A stretch of 36,293 bases of DNA from Candidatus Jacksonbacteria bacterium RIFCSPLOWO2_02_FULL_44_20 (GCA_001818155.1 MHJU01000003.1:1-36293), one strand, 5' to 3'. Positions 16,322 to 24,611 are shown, counted from the first letter of the stretch. The notes: generated by a model not told the origin, from the sequence alone. Numbers and translations are program-made.

Positions 16322-17056
16322 CTAAAACGATGCTCGCTTTAATTCATTGCCCAATTTGTATTCTGCTTGATTGTCAGAAATCCACCTTACAAATTCATAG
16401 TTTCCTCTCATGTCAACTTCCGGAGGAATAAAATTTATCTTATCTGCCAATGTTTCAGAATTTTTAATGTAGAAGGCACAAATTGTTTCCCAGCAACCGT
16501 CCCGATAAGCAAAATTTGTCCCATTCGGGGAAAAGCTAATAAATTCATTTCCCAAATAGTAACTGGTCAAAATTTGAACTTTATTAGTCGAGCGTAAAAA
16601 AATGCCAGCAACTTTATCAGGAGACAACGTATCACTTTCTATGGTAAAACCAATTTTCATTTTATCGGGAGAAACAACGATAGAAGCAAATCTCGTTTGG
16701 TTCTTGAAAGATGTTTTGTTTTCGCAAAACATCTTGCGGTCAGAAGTGCTAGTTAGATTGTATCCATCACATAACTGGCTTTCGATTTTGAACCAATTAA
16801 AAATTGTGTCGTTATCAATGGATAGCCAAATCTTGCTATCCACGACAACACTTTTCTTATCTGCCGAGAGAGATGGAGTTTCCGATACAGAAGTAGCTGG
16901 TGGTTCTGTATTTTGGGAAGTGCTGGGGATCGGAGTATTTGTAACTGTAGGCGGAATCTCTTGTTTTTGGAAAAATATAAAATATCCAACAACGCCAGCG
17001 ATTATGACAAGAGCTAAAATGATGACTAGTGTATTTGAAAATCTTTTTTGGTTCAT
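16322..17056 (-). CDS. Membrane-anchored protein of unknown function
   Basis: The 244-residue protein has one N-terminal transmembrane helix (NTLVIILALVIIAGVVGYFIF, residues about 8-28), a Pro/Thr/Ser-rich linker (about 33-65) and a soluble outer domain. That domain contains IVVSPDKMKIGF and FISFSPNGTNFAY, beta-propeller-like (TolB/PD40-type) repeat motifs. Four cysteines (in SQLCDGY, KMFCEN, DGCWE and TICAFY) could form disulfides outside the cell. The ATG at 17056 directly precedes the hydrophobic helix. The gene lies downstream of tRNA-Ser on the same strand and may be read from it. No function can be assigned. Confidence 0.65.
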   Translation of the reverse strand: MNQKRFSNTLVIILALVIIAGVVGYFIFFQKQEIPPTVTNTPIPSTSQNTEPPATSVSETPSLSADKKSVVVDSKIWLSIDNDTIFNWFKIESQLCDGYNLTSTSDRKMFCENKTSFKNQTRFASIVVSPDKMKIGFTIESDTLSPDKVAGIFLRSTNKVQILTSYYLGNEFISFSPNGTNFAYRDGCWETICAFYIKNSETLADKINFIPPEVDMRGNYEFVRWISDNQAEYKLGNELKRASF

Positions 17057-17092
17057 AAAATTAATGAAAAAATTTCTTTTGTCCTTAACACA

Positions 17093-17134
17093 CCGCCAGT
17101 TGAGCTTTCTTTCTTGCAAAATTCCAACTGGCGG
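17093..17134 (-). repeat. Perfect 10-bp inverted repeat overlapping the tRNA-Ser 3' end
   Basis: CCGCCAGTTG (17093-17102) and CAACTGGCGG (17125-17134) are exact inverted repeats with a 22-base spacer. In the minus-strand transcript the first arm contains the tRNA 3' CCGCCA, so the trailer could pair with the tRNA 3' end before processing. Confidence 0.55.
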
Positions 17135-17218
17135 AGAGGCAGGGATTCGAACCCTGGAAGGAGTTGCCCCCTTAACGCATTAGCAGTGCGTTGCTTTCGA
17201 CCGCTCAGCCACCTCTCC
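17129..17218 (-). tRNA. tRNA-Ser (anticodon GCT)
   Basis: On the minus strand the acceptor GGAGAGG (17218-17212) pairs with CCTCTCC (17139-17133), followed by discriminator G and CCA (17131-17129). The anticodon stem AACGCA/TGCGTT surrounds loop CTGCTAA, giving anticodon GCT for AGC/AGU codons. The long variable arm (AAGGGGGCAACTCCTT) confirms a class II serine tRNA. Confidence 0.95.
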
Positions 17219-17279
17219 GATAGGTGTAATTACGAGTGTTATCTTCACAAAAGATACAAAAATTACCGGAATAACGCAA

Positions 17280-18515
17280 CTATTCATACCGGAGCGCCTC
17301 AATCGGGCTTTTTTTCGCGGCGCGGCTTGCCGGGTAAAGGCCAAAAATAACTCCGATGACTGTTGATACTATAATTCCTACAAGCGCGGCGGAAAGCGGG
17401 AGTGAAAATTGCCACTCTATTTTCAGAACCTTTGTAATCCCGACCGCGACGGTTACGGAAAATAGCGCGCCGAATATAATTCCGACAATGCCGCCCAAAA
17501 GCGTGAGCCCTATTGCCTCAATCAAAAATTGTCGTCTGATATCGCGGTTTGTTGCGCCGAGCGCCTTTCGGAGGCCGATCTCGCGCGTGCGTTCTGTTAC
17601 TGAAACAAGCATAATATTCATAATTCCGATTCCGCCTACGATAAGCGAAATCGCGGCAACTGAAAGCAGAAGAGCCGTCATCACGTCTGTTATTATAGAT
17701 ACGCGTTCCGCAATATCTGCTTGCGTATGAATATGAAAATCGTCTTTGTCCTCGTCTCTAATCTCGTGAAGTTCGCGAAGTGTGAGTGCAATATCGCGTT
17801 TTGTCCGCAGAACTGTGTTTTCGCTTACTGCGCGGGCAAAAATTTGGTCATAATATTTTTTCCCCACAAGATATTTTTGCGCTGTCGTATACGGAATTAG
17901 CGCAAGATCATCCACATTCAAAAGCCCAACGCGCCCTTTTTCCGGAAAAACTCCGATGACCCGAAATGATTTTCCATGAATGATAATTTTTTGATTTATC
18001 GCCGATGATGCGCCAAATAATGTTGCTTCAACATTATGTCCGATCAGCGCGACATTCGTTTTTTGGCGGATATCGTAATCAGAAAATGGCGCCCCGCTTG
18101 CAGGATAAATATCAAGAATTTCAAGCAGTAAGGGAGAGGCGCCCATTGTCGCGGCTTGAAATGTGTCGCCGCGGTATGAAATCACTCCCGGGACGCTCAC
18201 AATCGGCGTCGCGTCAAGAAGAGTCGGGACATTTGTTTTACTCATAATTGCTGAAAGTTCGCGTTCTTTCAGTGAATCAACAAAAAGAGCGGACATGCCT
18301 GGCCCCTGCGAGTCTTTGCCCGGAACAATAAAAATAGTGCGAGATCCAAGCCCCTGCACTTGCGAAAGAATGAGTTTGTTTGCGCCACGCCCGATTGACA
18401 TTATAAGGATAATAGCTGTTATACCGATCACAATTCCCAAAATTGTGAGCAGAGAACGGAGGCGGTTTGTGCGGAGCGCCGTGAACGCGGTCTGGAATGA
18501 GTGTTTTATTGTCAT
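17280..18515 (-). CDS. MacB-like ABC transporter permease
   Basis: The 411-residue protein has the MacB/FtsX topology. One helix follows the N-terminal LRTNRLRSLLTILGIVIGI, then comes a large extracytoplasmic domain (residues about 50-280). Three C-terminal helices follow with the conserved GGIGIMNIMLVSVTERTREIGLRKALGA (positions about 292-320) and the ending PASRAAKKSPIEALRYE. Such permeases use mechanotransmission to drive export of peptides, macrolides or lipoproteins. It overlaps the ATPase gene by 4 bases (ATGA). No outer membrane is expected in this organism, so it would act at a single membrane with the HlyD-like adaptor. Confidence 0.92.
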   Translation of the reverse strand: MTIKHSFQTAFTALRTNRLRSLLTILGIVIGITAIILIMSIGRGANKLILSQVQGLGSRTIFIVPGKDSQGPGMSALFVDSLKERELSAIMSKTNVPTLLDATPIVSVPGVISYRGDTFQAATMGASPLLLEILDIYPASGAPFSDYDIRQKTNVALIGHNVEATLFGASSAINQKIIIHGKSFRVIGVFPEKGRVGLLNVDDLALIPYTTAQKYLVGKKYYDQIFARAVSENTVLRTKRDIALTLRELHEIRDEDKDDFHIHTQADIAERVSIITDVMTALLLSVAAISLIVGGIGIMNIMLVSVTERTREIGLRKALGATNRDIRRQFLIEAIGLTLLGGIVGIIFGALFSVTVAVGITKVLKIEWQFSLPLSAALVGIIVSTVIGVIFGLYPASRAAKKSPIEALRYE

Positions 18516-19204
18516 GACAAATTATCTGATTTAATGAATCCGTCTTTCATTGTGATAATGCGCCTTGCGTATGAGGCAATATCCTTTTCATGCGTGATGA
18601 GAATTATTGTGTGCCCCTGCTCTTTATTGAGCCGAGAGAGAATGTCCATAATAACCTCGCCTGATTTTGTATCCAGGTTGCCGGTCGGTTCGTCTGCAAA
18701 AATTACCTCCGGGTTATTGATGAGAGCTCTTGCGATCGCGGCGCGTTGTTTTTCGCCGCCGGATAATTGAGACGGTTCGTGATCGGACCGATGTAGAAGT
18801 CCGACTGCTAAAATCGCAGATTTTGCGCGATTTTCCCACTCTCGTTCCGGAGATTGCGAGTAAAAAAGCGGGAGCATTACATTATTAAGAACACTTGTTT
18901 TTGGGAGAAGATTAAACGCTTGAAACACAAATCCCATTTTACTGTTTCTCATCCGCGCCGCTTCGTCTTCGCTGTATGAGCCGATAGACCGCCCGTCAAA
19001 CTTATACTCGCCGCTTGTCTCGCGATCCAGAAATCCGAGAATATGTAGCAGTGTTGATTTTCCGCTTCCGGACGGCCCCATAATCGCAACAAATTCTCCT
19101 TTTTCAATCAAAAATGAAACACCTTTTAATACTGGTGTTTCAATAGAATCAGTGTGATAGATTTTGGTGATATTTGAGCAGGAGATGAGCATAGTTTTAC
19201 TCAT
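18512..19204 (-). CDS. MacB/LolD-type ABC transporter ATPase
   Basis: The 230-residue ATPase has Walker A GPSGSGKST, Q-loop FVFQAFNLLPKTSV, signature LSGGEKQRAAIARAL, Walker B VIFADEPTGNLD and H-loop ITHE. The NLLPKTSVLNNVMLPL stretch after the Q-loop is typical of the LolD/MacB class. Its start overlaps the end of the adaptor gene by 8 bases and its stop overlaps the permease start by 4 bases, so the three are one operon. A second ATG at 19192 is a possible start. Confidence 0.94.
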   Translation of the reverse strand: MSKTMLISCSNITKIYHTDSIETPVLKGVSFLIEKGEFVAIMGPSGSGKSTLLHILGFLDRETSGEYKFDGRSIGSYSEDEAARMRNSKMGFVFQAFNLLPKTSVLNNVMLPLFYSQSPEREWENRAKSAILAVGLLHRSDHEPSQLSGGEKQRAAIARALINNPEVIFADEPTGNLDTKSGEVIMDILSRLNKEQGHTIILITHEKDIASYARRIITMKDGFIKSDNLS

Positions 19205-21083
19205 TCATAATCACCACTTGTTCATCCTCTTGCAGTCCTTCTTTAATCTCCACATATCCGTCTGATCCCAGGAGTCCTATAACAACATCGCGTTTTAGAA
19301 CTGCGCCGCTTTGATCCGCGATTTTAACGTATCTATCTGTATTTTCATTGACGACAAGCCGCGCCGGAATTGCAATGACGTTCTCGCGTTTGTCTGTAAT
19401 TATTTCAATGTTTGCGGTCATCCCGGGCTTAACGCGCTCGTCTGAATTTTCAAAAGCAAGTTTTATTTTGTATGTTGCAACGCCTTCAATCAGTGTTTCC
19501 GCAGGTTCAATCATAATAATTTTAGCGATGAGTTTAAGATCATCTCCGTATGCGTCAAGCGTGATTTCTGACGCGTCTCCGAGCTCAAGTTTTACGATGT
19601 CAATTTCCGGAATGAACACTTCAATTTGGTATGGAGTATTGCCGATAATTGTTATAATCGTCGTATTTGGAGCGGCGATTTCCCCGATTTCAATCGCGTC
19701 AGATGTGATAATGCCGTCAATCGGCGAAACAAGAGTCATTTTTTGAAGTTCTGCCTTAGCGCCTGCGGTAGAGGCGTCTTCGGATAGTGTTCGCGCGCGA
19801 GCCGAGGAAACCGCGGCCTCCTGCTCCTTTACCCGCGCCATCTGCGATTGTATTTCTTCAGCAGTTGCGCCCGCTTGTTTTAACCGCAGTTCTTCACTCG
19901 CGATTTCAACTTTGATTTTTGCGCTCTGCAAAGCTCCTTCTCCAGTAGAGATTTTGGAATCATACCCGGCAGAAGTGGTTTTTTGCGAGGCAATAGCGCT
20001 ATTAAGACGAGTTTGCGCTGTTGTAATCGCTTGAGAGTTCACAGCTTTTTGAACAGAGATTGACTGGGCATGATTGTTATTATTTGCAATTGCTGTATTG
20101 ATGTTTGTCGTTGCGGTATTCACGCTTGTTTGATACGAAAGAATCGTCGCATCCGAGATACTTGCCGCTTCATCTGTGGCGCGATATAGATCCCGCAAGA
20201 ATGAGAGTATCTCTGAAAGATGCGTTTTCATTTTTTCAATCAGCTCTTTTGATGTTTCTTCAGAGTTAGCGTTTATTAAAAGATCTAGCTTCATCTCATT
20301 AAGAGTTATTTCAGCTTTCGCGCGTTCGTTTTCAACAGAAGCTCTCAACTGTGTATCTGACGTCCCGAATGTTAGATGCGGATTCCCAGAGGCGTCGTCG
20401 CTAAACAAAGCATCTATTTGGTTCCGAATCGCGTCGTTTGCGAGAGTGTATGCGTTTGCGGAAATGTCATTTGTGTCATCATAAAAATTTTGAAGATCAA
20501 TGTTTGCTTTTTCTTCCACTGTTTTTAAGTTTATTCGCGCGTCTTTTTTTTCCTCCTCCGCCTTAGCCTCATCGTTTAAGCGCTGATTTTGCAGTGCGCT
20601 TAAAGAGAGTTCCGCGTTGTCAAGATCTTCCTTGGCTCCGCGCAATTTTATCTGCGCGAGTTCTAGTTCCTCCTTGCGAGCTCCGCGCAGTATTTCGGAA
20701 AGCCGCGTTTTTTCCCGCGCGAGCGCGGCAAGAGCCTGCTCTTCTGCTCCGAGCGCAGAGAGACGGCTTGCCTCTTGTTCTTTGACTTTTTGGGATAACT
20801 CCTGCTCATCCAGCTTGGCCAGAATATCGCCGTGTTTTATTTTGTCGCCTACTTTCAATTGATGTTCTACCACTTTTCCTCCGCGTTCAAATGCTAAAGA
20901 TACATAATTTTCTGCGACTACTTTTCCGGTTGCAGACACAATTTCCGACACATTCCGCCTCTCGGCTTGAATGAATTCTGGAAGGCGTTTTTTTTGCTGG
21001 CGCAGAGCGCCGTACACTATGAGCCCTAGAGTAAAAATAGCGAGAAATGCAAGAGTGATTTTTCGCGCGGGAGAAATTTTCAT
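19197..21083 (-). CDS. HlyD/MacA-family membrane fusion (adaptor) protein
   Basis: The 628-residue protein starts with a short cytoplasmic segment and a transmembrane helix (ITLAFLAIFTLGLIVYGAL, about residues 9-27). A beta-barrel/lipoyl half-domain (FERGGKVVEHQLKVGDKIKHGDILAKLD) is followed by a very long alpha-helical hairpin, residues about 115-445. The returning lipoyl half (VSPIDGIITSDAIEIGE) and beta-barrel and membrane-proximal domains with VKPGMTANIEI and VIAIPARLV complete it. The hairpin is longer than in usual MacA proteins (about 370-400 residues total) and is rich in Ala, Ser and Asn. ATG 21083 is chosen because it directly precedes the membrane helix and lies after a promoter; longer readings run into the divergent gene. 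Confidence 0.88.
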   Translation of the reverse strand: MKISPARKITLAFLAIFTLGLIVYGALRQQKKRLPEFIQAERRNVSEIVSATGKVVAENYVSLAFERGGKVVEHQLKVGDKIKHGDILAKLDEQELSQKVKEQEASRLSALGAEEQALAALAREKTRLSEILRGARKEELELAQIKLRGAKEDLDNAELSLSALQNQRLNDEAKAEEEKKDARINLKTVEEKANIDLQNFYDDTNDISANAYTLANDAIRNQIDALFSDDASGNPHLTFGTSDTQLRASVENERAKAEITLNEMKLDLLINANSEETSKELIEKMKTHLSEILSFLRDLYRATDEAASISDATILSYQTSVNTATTNINTAIANNNNHAQSISVQKAVNSQAITTAQTRLNSAIASQKTTSAGYDSKISTGEGALQSAKIKVEIASEELRLKQAGATAEEIQSQMARVKEQEAAVSSARARTLSEDASTAGAKAELQKMTLVSPIDGIITSDAIEIGEIAAPNTTIITIIGNTPYQIEVFIPEIDIVKLELGDASEITLDAYGDDLKLIAKIIMIEPAETLIEGVATYKIKLAFENSDERVKPGMTANIEIITDKRENVIAIPARLVVNENTDRYVKIADQSGAVLKRDVVIGLLGSDGYVEIKEGLQEDEQVVIMNE

Positions 21084-21095
21084 AATGAACAATAA

Positions 21096-21127
21096 ATTAT
21101 CAAACCATACAGAATGCAATATGTCAA
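21096..21127 (-). promoter_or_regulatory. Predicted promoter of the MacAB-like operon
   Basis: On the minus strand a perfect TTGACA (21127-21122) is followed after 17 bases by TTTGAT (21104-21099), overlapping GATAAT (21101-21096). The exact -10 is ambiguous. The transcript would begin just before the ATG at 21083, so the leader is very short. Confidence 0.5.
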
Positions 21128-21215
21128 ACGTTTTTTGTTTTTTTACGCCTAGCTTTACATGTTTTCCGTATTTTGATAAAGTGCATGCGAGACTTAAATA
21201 GCTTGATTTACGCTT

Positions 21216-21698
21216 ATGCCGCAAAAATTTGGTAAAATTCTCGCTTCATGGAGCGTTTCAGAATATGAAAAACATGAACGAAGCCTTGCATGGTATATCG
21301 CGGCAGGAGTTCTCGGATTCGCGCTTTTCGTATGGGCGATTTTCACGTTTAATTATCTTTTTGCCTTGATCATAGTTCTTTTTTCCGCGATTGTGTATCT
21401 CCGGGCAACATCAGATCCGAACATCGTGAAATTTTTGATCACCACAAAAGGCGTTCGGATCGGGAGGAGAGAGTATCAATACAAAGACATAGATCGTTTT
21501 TGGATTATTTATGATCCGCCGGATGTCAAAAAATTATACCTTGCTTTTAAGCGATCGCTCGCGCCGCGTGTCATGGTTCCGCTTAAAAATCAAAATCCGG
21601 TTAAAATTCGCGAAATACTGCTTGATTTTCTTTTTGAAGACCTTGAAAAAGAGGACGAGCCAATGAGCGAAGTTATCGGACGATTTGCAAAATTGTAA
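21216..21698 (+). CDS. Two-helix membrane protein with a soluble C-terminal domain, unknown function
   Basis: The 160-residue protein has two adjoining hydrophobic helices (residues about 25-45 and 46-63: WYIAAGVLGFALFVWAIF and YLFALIIVLFSAIVYL). The cytoplasmic tail has FLITTKGVRIGRREYQYKDIDRFWIIYDPP and a strand-rich region ending in a helix (REILLDFLFEDLEKEDE), resembling a bacterial PH-like domain. I do not recognise a named family. It is divergent from the MacAB-like operon. tRNA-Arg starts 6 bases after its stop, so the tRNA may be transcribed with it. Confidence 0.7.
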   Translation: MPQKFGKILASWSVSEYEKHERSLAWYIAAGVLGFALFVWAIFTFNYLFALIIVLFSAIVYLRATSDPNIVKFLITTKGVRIGRREYQYKDIDRFWIIYDPPDVKKLYLAFKRSLAPRVMVPLKNQNPVKIREILLDFLFEDLEKEDEPMSEVIGRFAKL

Positions 21699-21704
21699 GC
21701 GTCT

Positions 21705-21779
21705 GTCCTCATAGTTTAATGGATAAAACTCGAGATTGCGGATCTCGTGATGCAGGTTCGATTCCTGCTGAGGGCACCA
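21705..21779 (+). tRNA. tRNA-Arg (anticodon GCG)
   Basis: The acceptor GTCCTCA (21705-21711) pairs with TGAGGGC (one T-G wobble), with discriminator A and an encoded CCA (21777-21779). The D-stem is GTTT/AAAC. The anticodon stem CGAGA/TCTCG encloses loop TTGCGGA, giving anticodon GCG, which reads CGC and CGU. The T-stem is GCAGG/CCTGC with loop TTCGATT. Most bacteria use ACG (edited to ICG) for these codons, so GCG is unusual. Confidence 0.92.
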
Positions 21780-21816
21780 AATGTATTACGTAGTCGCACC
21801 GCTCAAAACCGCAAAA

Positions 21817-21837
21817 CCTGCCTGTCGGCAGACAGGG
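21817..21837. repeat. Short GC-rich palindromic element downstream of tRNA-Arg
   Basis: The 21-base stretch can fold two ways: CCTGTC/GACAGG (21821-21826 with 21831-21836) or CTGCC/GGCAG (21818-21822 with 21827-21831). It lies between tRNA-Arg and the DsrE-like gene and is followed by a short A-run, not a T-run. It may be one copy of a dispersed intergenic palindrome. Confidence 0.35.
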
Positions 21838-21860
21838 AAAAACTTGAAATTGTCATTTTT

Positions 21861-22187
21861 ATGAAACTCGGCATTATTTTACAATCAAATAAACCCGAAC
21901 ATGCGTGGAATACATTCCGCCTCGGAATCACAGCGCTCAAAGCTGGTTATCAGGTAGAAATTTTTTTGATGAACGAAGGGTCGGAGCTTGATACTATTTC
22001 CGACACAAAGGATTTTGACATAGCGGCGAAAGTAGCGGAGTTCAAAGAGCTGAAGGGCGAAATTTACGCTTGCGGCACCTGTCTCAAGGTGCGGGGCAAA
22101 AAAGAAAACAAAGCATGCCCCGTTTCTACAATGTCTGATCTGCTCAAAATGGTTGAGACTTCAGATAAAATTTTGGTTTTTGGCTAA
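21861..22187 (+). CDS. DsrE/DsrF-like sulfur-relay family protein
   Basis: The 108-residue protein MKLGIILQSNKPEHAWNTFRLGITAL has the Rossmann-like DsrE fold. Its second half carries EIYACGTCLKVRGKKENKACPVSTMSDLLKMVETSDKILVFG, with the CGTC pair and a later Cys in positions typical of DsrE/TusD-like sulfur-handling proteins. ATG 21861 is used because the longer reading runs backwards into tRNA-Arg. It lies 10 bases before pilT and upstream of the Suf genes; a link to sulfur transfer is possible but only inferred. Confidence 0.75.
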   Translation: MKLGIILQSNKPEHAWNTFRLGITALKAGYQVEIFLMNEGSELDTISDTKDFDIAAKVAEFKELKGEIYACGTCLKVRGKKENKACPVSTMSDLLKMVETSDKILVFG

Positions 22188-22197
22188 CTTAATAAAT

Positions 22198-23244
22198 ATG
22201 GACAACTTTTTTCATCATATTATTGAAGAAGCGCGGAAAAATAATTGTTCCGACATTCATATCGGCGTCGGTTACGCGCCTGTTATACGCGTTGATGGGC
22301 GGATTACATATCTTTCCAAACTCCAGATCGCTACGAAAGAGATAATGGAGAAGAACATTCGCGAATTTTTTGGGGAATCAGCGTTTACGAGCGCGATTGG
22401 AGGGCGTGAGGTAGACATCGCCTTTTCTCATGCAAAAACTAGATTTCGCGTGAATATATATCGCGAACGGCGCGGATTGAACGTTGCGATGCGCGTGATC
22501 CCGGAAGAGATTCCGACTATTGAATCACTTGGACTTCTTCCGCCGTACGGAGAAACCTTAAAACAACTAGTTGAAGCGCCTTATGGATTGATTTTAATAA
22601 CTGGTCCTACAGGATGCGGAAAATCAACAACACTTGCGGCGATGATCGGATATATCAATTCAAAAAGAACAGAGCATATTATTACGCTTGAAGATCCGAT
22701 TGAGTATCTTCATGAGAACAATCAGTGCCTTGTTAAACAGCGGGAAGTGGGGGATGGAGAGGATTCCGCCTCATTCTCGCAGGCGCTCCGATCCGCTCTT
22801 CGCGAGGATCCTGATGTCATTTTGGTCGGCGAGATGCGTGATCAGGATACTATGTCTCTTGCTGTTTCGGCCGCAGAAACAGGGCATCTTGTTCTTTCAA
22901 CAGTTCACACGAACAATACGTATCAGGCCGTAAACAGAATTATTGATGTTTTTCCTGGAGACCGTCAGGATCAGATTCGCGGTCAACTCGCGCAAAATTT
23001 AGTCGGCGTTATCTCACAGCGTCTGATCCCAAAACGCGATGGCGGGCGGGTTGTGGTGGCGGAATTTTTAATCAACACAAGCGCTGTAAAAACGCAGATT
23101 CGCGACAATAAACTCCAGATGATTCCCAATACCATAAAAACAGGCCGCGAGGAAGGGATGATTCTGCTTTCTGATTATGTAAAAATGCTTATTGAAAACG
23201 AAGTCATTGAGAGAAAAGAGGGGGAGAAGCATCTCGTGGAGTAG
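22198..23244 (+). CDS. pilT: PilT-family type IV pilus retraction ATPase
   Basis: The 348-residue secretion ATPase has an N-terminal PAS-like N2 domain (CSDIHIGVGYAPVIRVDGR). It carries Walker A GPTGCGKST at 136-144, the Asp box IITLEDPIEYLH, Walker B LREDPDVILVGEMRD at about 201-215, and the His box TGHLVLSTVHTN. QREVG...F..ALRSALR and the AQNLVGVISQRL element are PilT hallmarks. It would power pilus retraction for motility or DNA uptake. No other pilus genes are in the window. The ATG at 22198 fits the conserved N-terminus. sufC follows 12 bases after the stop. Confidence 0.93.
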   Translation: MDNFFHHIIEEARKNNCSDIHIGVGYAPVIRVDGRITYLSKLQIATKEIMEKNIREFFGESAFTSAIGGREVDIAFSHAKTRFRVNIYRERRGLNVAMRVIPEEIPTIESLGLLPPYGETLKQLVEAPYGLILITGPTGCGKSTTLAAMIGYINSKRTEHIITLEDPIEYLHENNQCLVKQREVGDGEDSASFSQALRSALREDPDVILVGEMRDQDTMSLAVSAAETGHLVLSTVHTNNTYQAVNRIIDVFPGDRQDQIRGQLAQNLVGVISQRLIPKRDGGRVVVAEFLINTSAVKTQIRDNKLQMIPNTIKTGREEGMILLSDYVKMLIENEVIERKEGEKHLVE

Positions 23245-23256
23245 ATTACATAAAGT

Positions 23257-24066
23257 ATGCAATCACATTTTTTTGTAAAAAATTTGTATGCGCGAAGCCA
23301 GGCGCAGAAAATTTTGCTCGGGGTGTCTTTAGAAATGCGAAGTGGAGAAATTCACGCCATAATGGGGCCAAACGGAAGCGGAAAGTCAACTTTGGCAAAG
23401 GTGATTATGGGGCATCCCGGGTACACGGTAACCCGCGGAACAATGCGGTTTAATAAAAAGAGTATTGGTGGTTTAGCTACGGAAGAACGCGCTCGCGCCG
23501 GCATTTTTTTGGCATTTCAATATCCAATTGAAGTGCCGGGCGTAAATATGTTCAGCTATTTGCGCGCGATTTATTCCGCGAGATTCGGGAAAAAGAAGAT
23601 TGTTAAAAAATTATCTCCCGGAGCGGTAAAAAAGAGAGGCGAGGATGAGGGCGGCGTTTCTGTTGAAGAGTTTCAAAATATCATCGCGCCGATCTTGAAA
23701 AAATTGCAGGTAAAGACAAGTTTTTTGGAGCGGAGCGTAAACGAGGATTTTTCCGGCGGGGAAAAGAAAAAAGCTGAAATTATCCAGATGGCGGTGTTGC
23801 AACCTCGTCTAATAATTCTTGATGAAACTGATTCCGGACTTGATATTGACGCGTTAAAAATTGTCGCGCGCGGCGTTTCCTCGTTTCGTCCTAAAGAGTC
23901 TATTGTTTTAATAATCACCCATTATCAACGCATTTTGCGCTACATAAAGCCGGATTTTGTCCATGTGATGAAAGAGGGTAGGATTATTGAGAGCGGTGGA
24001 GGTGAGCTTGCAAAAAGATTGGAAAGAAAGGGCTATGCGGGTTTAATTTCTAAAGATCAAAAATAA
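23257..24066 (+). CDS. sufC: Fe-S cluster assembly ATPase SufC
   Basis: SufC is the ABC-type ATPase that drives conformational change in the SufB-SufD scaffold. The 269-residue protein has the SufC-specific Walker A GPNGSGKST, TEERARAGIFLAFQYPIEVPGV around the Q-loop, signature FSGGEKKKAEI, Walker B LIILDETDSGLDIDA and H-loop ITHYQR followed by the KPDFVHVMKEGRI stretch. There is an extra basic insertion of about 20 residues (FGKKKIVKKLSPGAVKKRGEDEGG, in pieces) between the Q-loop and the signature. First gene of the Suf cluster. Confidence 0.96.
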   Translation: MQSHFFVKNLYARSQAQKILLGVSLEMRSGEIHAIMGPNGSGKSTLAKVIMGHPGYTVTRGTMRFNKKSIGGLATEERARAGIFLAFQYPIEVPGVNMFSYLRAIYSARFGKKKIVKKLSPGAVKKRGEDEGGVSVEEFQNIIAPILKKLQVKTSFLERSVNEDFSGGEKKKAEIIQMAVLQPRLIILDETDSGLDIDALKIVARGVSSFRPKESIVLIITHYQRILRYIKPDFVHVMKEGRIIESGGGELAKRLERKGYAGLISKDQK

Positions 24067-24068
24067 AA

Positions 24069-24611
24069 ATGCAGAGTAATACTGAAAGAGCCAATGATTT
24101 GCCAAGCATACACAAGTGCCGCGATCTTTGGGACAAATACAAAATGCCAGAGAATATCCGCGCTCATACGCTTTCAGTTGCGCGCTTTGCGGACGCGGTT
24201 GCGGCACATCTTGTAGCGCAGGGGATTGCGGTTGATAAGGAATTAGTAAACCGCGGCGCGCTTTTGCATGACATTGCGAAATTGCGCGGCATTCAAGGAG
24301 GAAAAGACGTGCATCACACAGACGAAGGCGCGGCGATTCTTGGGGAAGAGGGATGGGGTGGTAGGCTTGCGAATGTGGTGCGTTATCATGGGACTGAAGA
24401 TTTTTCGTTTGCTCTCCCGATTGAAGACCAGATTGTAAATTATGCTGATCGGCGCGTGGTGCACGACAGAATAGTTTCTCTAGAGGAGCGATTGGCAGAT
24501 TTGTCAAAGCGCTATCCGGGCGCGCTGAAAATTATAGATGAGAAAAGGCCGTTATATGTGGAGTTTGAGGAGCGGTATCATTTACAACAACTAATTTTTG
24601 ACGATGAATAA
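24069..24611 (+). CDS. HD-domain phosphohydrolase inside the suf cluster
   Basis: The 180-residue protein has the HD superfamily ligands: RAHTLSVA (first His, about residue 32), LLHDIAK (HD pair, about 66-67), VHHTDEGA and VRYHGTE (later His residues), and an Asp in NYADRRV. Such domains hydrolyse nucleotides or other phosphomonoesters using divalent metal. The substrate is unknown; relatives include YqeK-like and HDIG proteins. The gene sits 2 bases after sufC and overlaps sufB by 8 bases, so it is firmly in the operon. An HD gene is not a standard Suf component. Confidence 0.85.
   Translation: MQSNTERANDLPSIHKCRDLWDKYKMPENIRAHTLSVARFADAVAAHLVAQGIAVDKELVNRGALLHDIAKLRGIQGGKDVHHTDEGAAILGEEGWGGRLANVVRYHGTEDFSFALPIEDQIVNYADRRVVHDRIVSLEERLADLSKRYPGALKIIDEKRPLYVEFEERYHLQQLIFDDE

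Noticed and set aside
17241-17255. ATCTT-CACAA-AAGAT hairpin upstream of tRNA-Ser as a terminator of the MacB-like operon
   Set aside because: The stem is only five weak pairs and no T-run follows on the minus strand.
20176-20862. Plus-strand open frames opposite the HlyD-family gene
   Set aside because: They are shadows of the long helical, Ala/Ser/Glu-rich minus-strand coding region with no motif or start signal of their own.
21084-21224. Longer start for the HlyD-family protein
   Set aside because: It would cover a good TTGACA promoter and overlap the divergent membrane protein gene; the membrane helix starts right after the ATG at 21083.
21747-21860. Upstream extension of the DsrE-like gene
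   Set aside because: It begins inside tRNA-Arg and crosses a palindromic element; the family N-terminus is at 21861.
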